In this document: positions 13,321-25,424 of the stretch, in pieces
Position numbering within the stretch: the stretch's first letter is position 1
Layout of the letters: every line of letters starts with the position of its first letter
Origin: Takakia lepidozioides
Lineage: Eukaryota; Streptophyta; Takakiopsida; Takakiales; Takakiaceae
DNA length: 60,000 bases
NCBI GenBank assembly: GCA_030704615.1
Contig: CM060734.1
Location: forward strand, 59,662,042 to 59,722,041
Reading direction: 5' to 3'
The notes under the pieces: generated by a model
Databases searched by the model: none
What the model was told of the DNA's origin: nothing
Seen by the model: only the letters and a program-made list of their open reading frames with translations
Translations under genes and position numbers: made by a program

Positions 13321-13549
13321 AATAATATACAGAAAGGCACTGCAAGGCTTCGTCTTCGTCTCTTCACAATCCATCTCACCTCTTCACCCACAACACTCCG
13401 TGCTCAAAACTTTGAGCTCCACACATTCTTATGCTACATGCCTGTCGCTGGAGTATCAAAACCAGTTGTTAGATGAGGATCGAACTTGGAGCAAGATTGT
13501 GAGCCATAGCACAGCCACCTCCGGGTGTGAAGGGAGAAGACAAAGACTA
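12002..13549. other. SEH1 3' flank, no independent gene recognised
   Basis: Contains the SEH1 3' flank and the end of the left duplication unit (to about 13320), then a leader in front of the PPR relic. Short open frames here have no recognisable similarity. Confidence 0.4.
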
Positions 13550-16089
13550 AGGGAGACGGAAAGAAGATATGAAATTTGTGGAAGTGATGTGGGGTTAGCC
13601 TCATTGTGCAAAGAGGGACAATGGAAAGAGTTATTGCAGATTCTAGAGATTGAGGAGCACTTCGGCTTCCGTTCATATTCCCAAAAGTGTGCTGGTCTCT
13701 TGCAGGTCTGTGCTAAGACGAAAACTCTGGAAATTGGCCAGAAGGTCCATGCCCACATCAGTGAAACTGGATTCCATCCAGATGTTTATCTGGGAAACAG
13801 ACTGGTCAGCATGTATTGCAGGTGAGGGAGTGTTGTGGATGCGTGAAAAGTGTTTGAAAAAATGCCTGAGAGAAATGTGGTCTCATGGAGTGCGATGATT
13901 GCAGGATTAGCTCAGCAGGGGCATGCTGAAGAGGCATTTCAACTGTTTCGGACGTCCGAGTGGGGACTGCCCTTGTCAGCATGTACTGCAAGTGCGGGAG
14001 TGTGGTGAATGCGCGCCAAGTGTTTGTTGAAATGCCGGAACGAAATGTGGTCTCATGGAATGCGATGATTGCGGGACTAGCTCAGCAAGGGCAGGGCAAA
14101 GAGGCATTTTTGGCGGCTGAAACTAGAAGACATGGAGCCAGGCAGGAGCCTCCGATTTCCAACAACAGCCCGGCAGCTCTGGATCAGGGCAAGCAGCTCC
14201 ATGCAGGCATCGTCAAAGCTGGATTTGAGTCTGATGGTAGTGTGGGCAATGCCCTTCTGAGCATGTACTGCAACTGTGGGAGTATGGTTGATGCCCGCAA
14301 AGTATTTGATAGAATGCCTTCGCGAGATTTCGTGTCATGGACCGCGATGATTGCTGGATTAGCGCAGCAAGGTCACGGTGCAGAGGCATCTGACCATTTT
14401 CGGCAGATGGAACAACAAGACATAAAGATAGATAGAGTCACTTTCATCACCATCCTCAAGGCATGTGCGAGCCCGAAGGCTCTGGAACAGGGCAAGCGGA
14501 TCCATGCGGGCATCGTCAAAGCTGGATTTGAGTCAGATGTCAATGTGGCGAATGCCCTTGTGACCATGTATTGCAGGTGTGGGAGCTTGGCGGATGCCCG
14601 TGTGTTTGTCAAAATGCCAATGCGGGATGTGGTCACATGGAATGCAATGATTGCAGGAACTACCGAGGAAAGGCTCAGTGAAGAGGCATTTGACATTTTC
14701 CAGCAGATGGAACAAGAAGGCATGAAGTCAAACGGGGTCACCTTCATGCATCCTCAATGCATGCACCGGCCTAGCAGCTCTGGAGCATGGCAAGCGCCTC
14801 CATGCGGGCATCATCAAATGTGGATTTGAGTCCCATGTCCAAGTAGGGAATGCACTTATCAGCATGTATTACAGGTGCGGGAGTGTGGTGGATGCTCGCC
14901 AGATGTGGTCTCTGGACTGCAATGATCGCAGGTTCTGTCCACCGGGGGCATGGTATAGAGGCATTCGGACTATATCGGCAAATGCAACGAGAAGGCATGA
15001 AACCTGACAAGGTCACATTTGTAAGCATCCTTAACGCATGTGCTGGCCTGGCAGTTCTGGAAGAAGGCAAGGGCGTGCATGCCCAATTCATCAAATGTGG
15101 CTCTGAGTCAGATGTCCGTGTGGCGAATGCCCTTGTTCATATGTACGCCAAGTGTGGCAGCGTAGGGGATGCTTGGAAAGTGTTTGACAAGATTTTGGAA
15201 CGAGACCACATCTCCTGGAATGCCATGATCATAGGATATGCACAGCATGGGCAAAGTAAGGAACCGTTCACACTCTTTGAGCAAATGTTGGGGGAAGGGG
15301 TGAAGCCTGACAATGTCACATTTATTGGTGTTCTGTCTGCTTGTAGCCATGTGGGCTTAGTTGACAAGGGTCGTCTTTACTTCCATGCCATGATTCGGGA
15401 CCATGGCATCACACCCACACAGGAGCACTATGCTTGTATAGTAGATCTTCTTGGCCATGCAGGGCACTTGAGTGAGGCAGCGAACTTTATCAACCACATG
15501 CCCTTTGAACCAGGTGCTTCAGTCTGGGGTGCCTTGCAGAATCCATGGCAATGTAGGACTAGCAGAGCTTGCTGCAGAATGTGCTCTCAAGTTACAGCCA
15601 CAAAATGCTGCAGTGTATGTGCTGCTTTCAAATATCTATGCAGCGGCTGGTGGGTGGGATGATTTAGCAATTGGACAGAGGTGTGACAAAGGAGCCAGGG
15701 TGCAGCTGGATTGAAGTTGAGAACAGGATACATACATTTGTTGTGGAAGACAGATCACACCCACAAACAAATGAAATATATGCCGAGTTAGAGAGATTGA
15801 CAACCCAGATGGAGGAGGCGAGCTATGTGCCTGACACCCACTTTGCGTTGCATGATGTGGATGAGCAGCATAAGGAACAGGCTCTTTGCCACCACAGTGA
15901 AAAATTGGCCATTGCTTTTGGGCTAATCAGCACACCCCCTGGGACACTCATCCACATAATAAAAAACCTTCAGGTATGTGGTGATTGCCACAGTGCCACC
16001 AAGTTCATTTCCAATATCGTGGGGCGAGAGAAACCAACCGCTTTCATCACTTCAAGAATGGGGTGTGTTCTTGTGGAGACTATTGGTAA
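13550..16089 (+). pseudogene. DYW-type PPR protein relic (PLS class, organellar C-to-U editing factor family)
   Basis: Such proteins bind organellar RNA through PPR repeats and edit C to U with a C-terminal DYW deaminase. Repeated PPR units are obvious, for example [38 protein letters not shown] and KPDKVTFVSILNACAGLAVL. They are followed by E-type motifs ([18 protein letters not shown]) and a DYW domain with HSEKLAIAFG and [11 protein letters not shown], which are zinc/active-site elements. The frame is broken repeatedly: in-frame TGA at about 13825 and 13843, a deletion near 13950, and frameshifts near 14747, 14905, 15537, 15660 and 16035. The terminal CSCGDYW and its TAA (16087-16089) lie in a different frame from the preceding deaminase core. 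It sits between the two SEH1 duplication units. It is very unlikely to make a full protein. Confidence 0.88.
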
Positions 16090-16309
16090 TGAGTGAAACA
16101 ACTGATGCTAATCTTTCTTTGATCTCTCTTTATCCAGATGCCCACCACGTGGTTAAGGCCTCGAAGGATTCTGAATGTCTGGTTATGGTACAAAGTTGTG
16201 GGTAGTATACACCCCTCAGGCACACATGCTCTTGAAAGTTGCATCAACAAATCACAGGATTGGCAGAACATGGCCAGTTCTACTGCATATCACATTTCCC
16301 TTAACATCA

Positions 16310-19300
16310 ATGTGTCTACAGGGCTCCTTTTGGGTGGATTCCTTTTACAGACCTCTATGAGGGCCCTGTGCTGAAGGCGGTTTGGGCTCCTCCTGAATTT
16401 GGAGATGTGATGGTATCCAGCTCAATGGATGGATGCGTGTCTGTATGGGAAGAGATTAAAGAGGGTAAGTGGGGTCTACTTCAAATACTTGAGGTTCAGC
16501 AAAAGCTTGCTCACAATTTCGTATGGATTTTCAGAAACCCAAATGCACATAGGCTTAGGATGTACTCATAAGACGCTGTTTGCCGTAGCCTTGTGGCCAT
16601 TGACCCCTCGCCCAGTTTGAGTGGAACACAAAGGGACAGAAACCACCTTTGTCAGGGGCTGACGCCAGTAGTATGACTTACCTTGAAACATGCAATTGAT
16701 CCGAGTTTTCCACACATCCTCTAGAAATCCCTTCACACAAACATCAATCTGCTGTGTGTGATTCGCCCAATAACTAAACCCCAAAAGGGCCTGGGCTTTT
16801 GCTTCAGCCACGAGATTCCTACAATTTCCTTGACGGGATTGAAGAGGGTGTCTCTCTGGTGAGAGTACCCAGGACAAAAGGCTTAGGAAGAGAGAGATGC
16901 ACCTAGGCTTCAAAAGAGAGAGGAAGTAAAGAGCAAGCCGACGGACGAAAAAATGAGATGTAGTAGGAAACAGATGGTCAAGGATCACATAGGTTTTTGG
17001 ATGAGGGAACTGTTTACATGCAGAGTCAGTAGGTAATTGGTGAGAATGGCATAGTGGACTTCAATCAGAATGAATGGGAGGAAATTTGGAAACGTGTGAG
17101 CATTTCGATTTTCAGTTCGATTCGATTTCTTACCTTGTCCAGGCCAAAAATGGCAGTAGCCAGTAAAAGATCCTAGTGGCTAGTGGGTTAGCCCACTTAA
17201 AGAAAGGCAACAAGGAGGGTCTTCAGACAAGGGCTTTACTGGCAAGCTGTATAGTTCCTATTCTGGTCAGTTTTCCTTCTTGCTTAAACATCATTAATTC
17301 TGGCCCTGGCGCTTTCCAAAAATAGGATTACTGTAGAGTAATTATGTGGTATCTTATGCCATGACAAGTTCATATAAAGAAACAAAGTATGGGATCCATT
17401 ATTCTGCCAAGTTCTACAAAGAAAGCAATGGCAGCTTCAAAGGGTTTGCAGGCAGAGTTTTCAAGTGCGGCAGAGTTGAAAGAAGGGAAATGGACGACAT
17501 CATGCTCTTCCGCCTCTGTTTCTTGGAGGCCTCCAGCTGATTCGATGCAACAGCCAGTTTTTGTGCTTGGGTACTGCAGTACTTCCCCTCAGTTCAACAC
17601 TGCCAACGTGAGGGCCAGCTGACTTAAGGTAGAATTTGGATTCACTCTTCTGGGTGGTGATTGAGCTGGTGAGTCCCATATGGGTTCATTACATGTATCT
17701 CTACCTTTGTTCTCACCATTTCCTCACTTGAAGATATGAATGAGTAGATCATGTGTATTCTGAAGCATGCTATTTATGAGCAGTGTAGGTTTGGCACATC
17801 AACTGGCAGCTGTTATCAGAGCTGATTGAACCTGATGAGAAGTCAGAGGCTGTCAATCATGTACCATGGGCCCCTAATGTTGGCAGGTGGGCTTCTCCAA
17901 CCCTTCTCTTTCTACACGGAGACACATCTATTTCCTAATTTCGGTTGATCATAAATTTTTTATCTCGACCATTCGTTTTCTGTATAATTTGCAGGAGACA
18001 CAAACATTGTCTGCTATTGATCAGAAGAGTGGCTTTGGAAAGGAGACGACTACAGAAGGAAATTCTACAAAAGACAGACTCAGCAGCTAGTCTGTAATCC
18101 AAGGAGATTAATAATCCGGAATTCGAACTGATTTTTCCTGAAAGTCCGTCTCACCTACCTTCCAAGGTTTCACGTAGTTTCTGTTAGTCCTACTTTTCTG
18201 ATGAAATTCTGGTTAAGAAACATTTGAGAATGGTAGTTCTCTTGATACATTACTAACACTGAAGAGATGGTTGTGTGTTTGAGATCCAGGTACAGAGATT
18301 TATCTTTCTTATTCGGGTCAAATCTCTGATGAAGCTTAGTTGTTTGAAATGGAGCCAGGCTTTGCGAGTTGATAGCAGTGGCCTCTGCACTCTCCCTTAG
18401 GGTCGTCCCCCTTTTTCTTTGGACCCATTTGTGTTTCATCTCTTCGCCGAATGTATGTACAGTGTCAATCTGGAGACTTCACACTCACAAGGAAAGCCCG
18501 CAGTGTCCAGGGTTGCACGCCTCACTGGGCACAAGGGGGAGGTTTGTTTTCACATTTTCTGCTCAGAAAGGATTGAGAATTACATGGATTGCTTCTTAGT
18601 TACAAGGTCATCTGCTTTGGGATTTTGAGTAGAACTCTGACTACCGTGGATTAGTGTATCTAGCTCCCTGATGGTGGGCATTCAAGGAACAGAGTTGCCA
18701 GTCTGTTGCTAAGAGCCCTCAAAGAATTTTACACGAATTATGCCAACCCTAGTGGTCAGAGCATTATGGCCAATTTAGGGTTCTGTGCAGGTCAACTTCC
18801 TTTGGACATGTTCTGATGTTCTTTTGACGGCTTGACTGTCTTTGTCTGTGGGAAGGTTGGGAAGGAAGCCAATGATCTCTGCTGACCTTTGCCTGAACAG
18901 CTGACCCAACAGTGTGTGTGCAATCCAATTGACAGTAATCATATCCCCTGAGACCTTTTCAAAAAGGGGAACGAATACTAAGGCATTGAGAATAGTTCGA
19001 GAGTCCCTTTTCTCCTTCTGATGATACATGATCACCATACAGATACCTGATACGCATTCCCTCCCTCAAATGTGTGATCCATGACCTAAGGACAGAAGCT
19101 GCATTAGCAACTTTGATTTCCCACCCTGACGAGTGCAACAATACTATCAATCGTGTTCATGCTTGCTCTCAGCCGCCCTTTCACGCTAAACCCTGATCCT
19201 AAAGGGGTGTAGAGGTTCTGGCTTTCTGTTCCACTGAAGTCTTCTGATGGAGCAGCACACATCACTTGTACATGAAGGTATGGATCTTCCCCCTTCCCAC

Positions 19301-19665
19301 CATCGGATGTTGTCAGAGTAGGTGGGGGGCTGCTCGAGGAAGATTTTGCTTATGCACAGAAATGACTTCTTGCGTGGTCGGATTTCGGCTGGGCTGACTA
19401 AGCACTGCATTGAACGTTTCACAGCCTTTGGGATGGTAGACTTTGGATTTTGTTTCTGAAGCCCGAGTGCTAATAAGCTGTCCGCAACTGATGACCATTG
19501 TAGCAAAAGGAGGAACACAAACTAATGCAGCAAGTGCGAGGGGCAGTAGGTGTGCCAAATTGCAGTGGATTGGTGATTTAATAGTAAGTTTCGTAGTTGG
19601 AGAGAAAACAGTTGGGAGCTCTCACCTGAATTTTCCAATTAATTCTCATGTAGGGTTTTGTTGTC
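16310..19665 (+). repeat. Right unit of the SEH1-region segmental duplication
   Basis: Partner of 9410-13320, shortened by deletions, with about 3 kb (the PPR relic) between the two. Extra sequence unlike the left unit occurs at about 17100-17340. Confidence 0.8.
16352..18545 (+). pseudogene. SEH1 duplicate, exons 3, 4 and 8 missing
   Basis: Part of the right duplication unit. Recognisable pieces: exon 2 (about 16352-16465, WAPPEFGDVMVSSSMDG), exon 5 (about 17452-17609, nearly unchanged), exon 6 (about 17788-17886, with internal deletions) and exon 7 (about 18360-18543). Exon 7 is split by an unrelated insertion of about 75 bp and has lost residues around the WRIEF segment. Exons 3, 4 and 8 are absent and no initiator exon is present. 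Introns are retained. Confidence 0.85.
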
Positions 19666-21146
19666 CTCTTTGAAAGAATTGAGTGATTAATCACAAGGTA
19701 ATCAATTGAGTTTGTGTTTGGTTGTTCTATGAACTGCACGGCTAGGACGATTGGTTTGGAGGGCATGCAATGATGACTCATGATTACAGAGAATAGTGTC
19801 CATTCCACAGGAGAAGGTTCTATGTGTTCCATCTTCCATGACTCTGAAGCATGCTCCTCAATCTCACATAGGTAGTGCTTTCATGGTTTCTATGAGGTGT
19901 ATGAATCACAAGGGATGGATGCACACTTAGGATCTGACTCAACATGACCAAAAGCAGTTTCCATCCTATAAGAGAAGGTTCTGCGTACATGTGCTTGTGG
20001 TTGGTTTCATCCTTAGTGGTCCCTGTTCTGATGGCTACATTCAACCAGTGGACGGGTTCTTGCTGTGCAATACTCTGTATGAGTGCATCATACTGTCTCT
20101 TCTTCGGTTCTTTGATTTGGTGCACCCGAGTGTGATGTGACTGTCGTGTGTGTTGACGGACTAGTTTCTACTAGATTGGACAGGCTGAGACGCACCAAAC
20201 ATGGGCTTCCTCTTGAAGACTAGATGTTCTAAAAAGTGATGTGTTTTAAGCTATGCCTGAATTTTTCTTTGTCTTACAAGCCGGCTTCTGGTCTATAGGT
20301 CTTGGCTAAAAATGAAGTAGCCAAGACAATTGGAGCAGGAAGAAGGTCACGGTGTCAGGGTCTCCTTCAGGATATGTATCCACATTTCTGTTGTTGTTCA
20401 ATTTGAAGCTGATTAGTAAGGGGCCTTATTCCTGCTTGTCTGTACATGACTTGTATCACATGCAACGGATGTAAATGACTTAGGAGCGGAGAAGGACTGA
20501 AATCTATGAGGAGCAGTCTACATATACTGCAATTTATGTTTAAATATCTTTGTATGCCTGCAGACCAAACACGGAATGTGAATGTCAGTCCCTCATTTTA
20601 TAAACCGAGCCAAAGCTGTAAATGATCAATAAGCTTCCACTGCTCTGGTACTTCCACTGCTCTGGTGCTTCCACTGCTCTAGTACTTCCACTGATCTGCC
20701 CTATCAGTGCAAGCTCATCATCTGCAGTTATTCTGATGGGAGCATCAGAAGGCACAACTCCCCTTGGAGAGCAAACAAAAGTGGGTGTGGAGACACCCAA
20801 GGAGACATGGCCAATAGAGCCCCCTTATCCTCCACCAACACACAACATCAGCATGAAGGAAAGATATAATTTTGTAGAACCCAGAGGCTCATAAAGAGAG
20901 TCTTTCTCTCAAAAGAAAGCTTTGTTGTGAGAACTCTGTACATAGTGTGAGCAGAAAAATTGACATGTTTATCATGTCTGTGGTAGGCCTACAGTACAGA
21001 GAACAGAGGGAAATGGATGTGGTGCCAAAAACGTTCGGTTTGTGTTTTCTTTCCAGATGCAAAGCGACCCCTGAACATGTCCCCACAACAGACTGGTTGT
21101 GTGGTTTCTGGAAAACATGAGCTGCTCTTGCAGTTCAGACCGAGAT
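19666..21146. other. Intergenic, no gene recognised
   Basis: No frame with homology seen on either strand. It holds a four-copy 17-bp minisatellite and, at its right end, the 3' flank of the minus-strand NYN-LOTUS copy. Confidence 0.4.
20634..20701. repeat. 17-bp minisatellite x4
   Basis: Four tandem copies of CTTCCACTGCTCTGGTA, the last two with substitutions. Confidence 0.9.
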
Positions 21147-24100
21147 CTAGAGCTCCCCAACTGTGCTTCTTTGCACAGCGTCATCAACTGGTGAGTTACC
21201 CAGTTTGCCCCTGAATTTCTTCCATATGGCGCTGATACCACCAAGGACACCACTTCGCAACTTGTAACCTTTTCGGAGACCACCACCAACAACCTTTAAA
21301 TCTTCATTTTGCTGAACAGGAATCCCAGAGCCATTATATGAAACATCTTCCAGAGTACCACCAACAATCTGTGATACTGCTTCAGGAACACTCCTGAAGG
21401 TCCTGGCTTGCAAGTCACTCTTTGAATCCAACGCTCGAGCACTACTACGGATCCTGAAGGCTCGCATATTCTCACACTTCGAAGGTCCTGCCTCCTGATT
21501 GGCAATGCCGCCGATCTGAGCTTGTAGATCACTACTATTCGAATCTCCTTCTGGAGAGATTTTGAACTTGTCTTCCACAACAACTTCAGCATTGATTTTT
21601 ATGTAGCTTTCTGATGGAGGCGCTTCTTCAACAATTCCAGAGGAGTCTTCTGCCAAGGTTTTCTCAAACAAGCTGTCAGACTTCTCACTTATCTTCCGTG
21701 GTGAATTACTTGCTAATGCATTGTAGGCAACGGGATTTGGTTCCCCTGGACATCCAACTGCATGGTGGAGGTGCATCTCTTCAGCAACTGATTGTCTGCC
21801 CATTGACTCAAGGGGAGGAATATCATCTGAAATTCTGATAGCCCAGGCCGTGGCAGGTTTGGCCTCAGGAAGAGCTTCACCCAAAATCCTCAAAGGTAAC
21901 AGGCGATCACTTAAGTATAGCAGAGGATGACCAGCGGGCGCCCTTTCGACCCTCACAAGATCCGACATGGTCTCCACCATTTTCCCAAGGCTTGCAAACC
22001 CTGCCGCTTTGTGGTCCAAGACATACTGAAATCGACTTAAGAACTTTGGTTTCAACAGTCCTAGATGGTAACCATCCTTACAATCGGGGCAAGCTGTTAG
22101 CTCGATGTATAACAGCAGTCTGCAGTCTAACATCAATTTCCCCGCAAATGCGTTGGCCGACAGCGGATTGTCTCTACAGTTCAAGAGAGGAGGAGACTCT
22201 CGTCTTTCTTCCCCGGCTATGTAGATTACGTGCCTCCGCTGGGAGACTTTTAACAGCAGCACAATTTCGGAGAAGTGGTGGATGAGGTCAGGGAGATTGT
22301 TCAAGCCAAGGTATTTATGGTCCAGACGAGCACCACATGCCCGCTGAAAGTCTTCCGGCACAAGTGATATGTCGTACCCATTGGGCACTCTTTCCATGAG
22401 ATACAGAAGCAACTCCCTGAGCTTGTTCTTCATGTCCAATGGGCTGAATGGGGCCTTCAAAGGCTCAAACACTTCGACATCTTTGAGACCTCCTTCACAT
22501 TTTTCTGCGACCCTTTCGTATTCTTGCGTACAGGCTTACTAGACTCTGCACATAGTGCTGCAGTCTTCGCGCTGATTTCAGGTTTACTCTTGGACTGGCC
22601 CCCCACCTGTTTCGTGTGAGAAACTGGCAAGCTTGCTACTATTTTCCTCGCATGGTCAGCAATCTCAATTGCCTTTAGGTTGCTCTCGCTTGGAGGCCGT
22701 AGCAAGCCTTTCCAGGAGCTGGGCTGATGTAATGACAACTGATCTCCTGTGATGGCAACTGTAGGTTTCGGAGCAGCCTTCTTCGAATCTTTGTGTGTAG
22801 GACCTGTATAGACCAGGCTACAATTTGGATCTGACGGAGCTGAGGACGCAGTGAGGCCTTCGCCACTGGCCAGGCTACCCCAAAACCACACTCTCGATGC
22901 TATACCAAGCAGGGATGGTGGGACGTCCACAGTACCAGGAGGTAGTGCCAGCAGAATATTGTAGGTTCTCATTCGCAGCCGATGCAGCGCATTTGCGAAG
23001 TCGAGGTCCCCGGATATGAGCAGAAAATATGCCGGAGGAGGGTTATCAAGTGCCCAAAATATCATGTCCACCAATATTGTCTTATTGTTTGCCTCCTTCT
23101 TTCCTGGGCACCACCCACAGTCCGTATTGTGTAAGGATCCCAAGTGCTGCACATGGACGTAAGCAATGGTGATTCATAATCATATCAAGTTCCACATGCA
23201 ACATTGTTCAAGGGCAAGTTATAAGTTGCACCCTATCGCAACATCCTGCCAAGTGAGCCGCTTGGCGAGGTGGTCATACCTGATGCAAGCTGCTTAGTCC
23301 TGTCAGCGAGGCATCAATGTTGCTGGCAATGTATGTAAGAACCCTCGTACATCAAGTGACCAGTTGATGTGATTTTAGATTACGACCTTGTTCAATTCAA
23401 TGTTAGCAGGTCCCACAGCTTGTCAGTTGATCGACTGTTTAATGAGCCCCTCTGGTCCATTCGATAAATAGTTGAGTTCTTACCTTGTCTTCCGTTTGAA
23501 CACATACATGTATGTATGACCCAAATTCTGTCATTCTTTATATTGAACATTCAGCTGACTGATCAGCCAAGATCACCCTCGGGAATTTTCCATGATCTAG
23601 ATGGACTCTGATTGTACAGAACATACCAATTCAAGAATGCGAAGTCTGATCTTGCAGAAAGACTTGCAGTGCTGACAGCTTCAGGCGACAGTACTAAAAA
23701 AACAACATGCAGGACCACGGAAAAGAAAGCCTATTTAGTACTGGGCACCATCTCGATCAGGTGATCACTTGTGGAATGCCCTGTAATATGGGAGTAGGTG
23801 TTATAGAAAACCAGGCAAAACCACATAGGCTCTGTTGGAGGTTTTCTCGAGGTTTTATGGATCACATCCTCACATGTGAGTAAAGCAGACGTATCAGCTG
23901 GTTCCTAAATCTGAACTATCGTGCAAGTGTATCACCTTAAGCTAAGTAAAGGAGACAACCGTCATACAATCTACCTGAGCCCACTTAGTTTCTTATTTCC
24001 AGAGCGGGAATACGACCTCATGAATCATCGTAAGGATACAAAGTCTGCAGTACGTAGTCATCTGATCTGATGGTCCATACATGTTGGACAACAGATGACC

Positions 24101-24423
24101 ACTATTTGAGCATTGCATGAATGTAAGAGGATACAGTCGAAAGACAAACCGGTCGGGACGTGGTGCAAGTCGATGCCTGTGCTTGACAATGCTGTTTGAA
24201 CGACTTTTGGCAGCGAATGTAAGTGACCGTAGGCAGAAATGGAGACAGGCCCTTTCAAATCGGCCGCAGTCAGCGATAAGCTTACGTTGCGGGCTATGAC
24301 ATTGGGGTCAAGCCCTGTAGGCACAGGGCAATTCTCCATGTCCCACCAAACACATATCTTTGTTGTACTCATTGTGGAGGCGCTCCCCTTTGCCATCTCG
24401 AACTTCCTGGGCCCTGCTCCCAT
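21147..24423 (-). pseudogene. NYN-LOTUS ribonuclease paralogue with one-base frameshift
   Basis: Second copy of the 5950-7501 gene, with a longer C-terminal region. Exon 1 is 24423-24150 (ICVWWDMENCPVPTG, HVPTG at the donor). Exon 2 starts at 23103 with the same phase-1 junction and runs KTILVDMIFWALDNPPPAYF and ISGDLDFANALHRLR, so the NYN acidic residues are kept. A linker of about 130 residues follows. At 22482-22484 a T-run (A-run in the coding strand) is one base shorter than in the third copy, which breaks the frame before the LOTUS-like part (VPNGYDISLVPEDFQRACGA and a second degenerate repeat). Beyond the break the frame stays open for about 440 codons to 21147. That argues for a very recent lesion or a homopolymer sequencing error. 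Confidence 0.75.
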
Positions 24424-25284
24424 GTGCCATAGGAGCCAAGATTAGGAAGGCCTAAATTATAAGAACTCCCCACATATCTCCTTGCAGAAGCCAACTTGGC
24501 AATCCCGAGGTAGCTTTTTCTGGCCACTGATCACATGAGCCACAGCATAATTTTCGAGAGATTAGTTATTTCAAGATAGTATTAGAGTTACAATCTGCGT
24601 CTGCATGCATACTTCGATTGACTTCTCTCTCGGTGTAATCCGATCACTTGCCTTTCAACTGTGCCATGGCATGCAGGATGTCAAAGTCTGAATATTAAAC
24701 CCTTTTCTAACCTACGTACCCTTTGTCTACAGATTCGATTGAAGTGGGAATTTACCAGTCGATTCAAACCCATACCACTTTGAACTTCGTATGGTCTAGC
24801 GTGTCAGCAAAGAAAGTCTAAGAAAGGAGGGTCTCTCTCGCGATCTCTCGCGATATGAGGATGGATGCCATTAGGCAGAAAAACAAGCAAAGAGTATGTA
24901 CAGACTTAGTTTGATATCTAGGCGTAATAGACAATCCAGTACTCACTGGCGTGCTGTGCATTGGCACACGACATGACAGCGCCGTAGACGTGATGCAGCA
25001 AGTGAGATGCTTTGCGCATTGTAAGAGAGCAGCAGAACGATCAGCAACGGATCGACGACATGGAGAACACACGAGAGCACGACCATCTCTTTCCCTCCCA
25101 AACTCCTTCGACTCCGACCGAGAGTACACTCACAATCTCGTCGACGGCGCTGACAACCACTATCAATCTCGCTCGTATCTTGCATTTATCAATTCTGTTG
25201 AGAAGATGCCGGACGAATGATATTTACATCCATTTTCAATCTCTCTTGCCGAGACTTGATGGATGTTCGTTGACCTTGTAATCA
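24424..25284. other. Upstream region of NYN-LOTUS copy 2, no gene recognised
   Basis: Probably holds the promoter of the minus-strand gene ending at 21147. Short overlapping frames at 24940-25280 show no domain. Confidence 0.35.
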
Positions 25285-25424
25285 ACTCTCAGATTTTCTG
25301 CTGTGCAGTGGAGATGTTTCTCTTCGGCGCTAAATTGCGTGAGGGTGTCAAGGGCAGCCTGCAGGGTAACGGGATTGGCGTCTAATAGCAAGAAGGTGTC
25401 ATCCACGAACATGGAGTCCTTCAC
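25285..25424 (-). mobile_element. LINE reverse-transcriptase fragment
   Basis: The minus strand encodes FVDDTFLLLDANPVTLQAAL followed by DTLTQFSAE. This resembles the (A/V)DD catalytic block and following helix of non-LTR retrotransposon RT. About 45 codons survive, with no other domain nearby. Confidence 0.6.
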
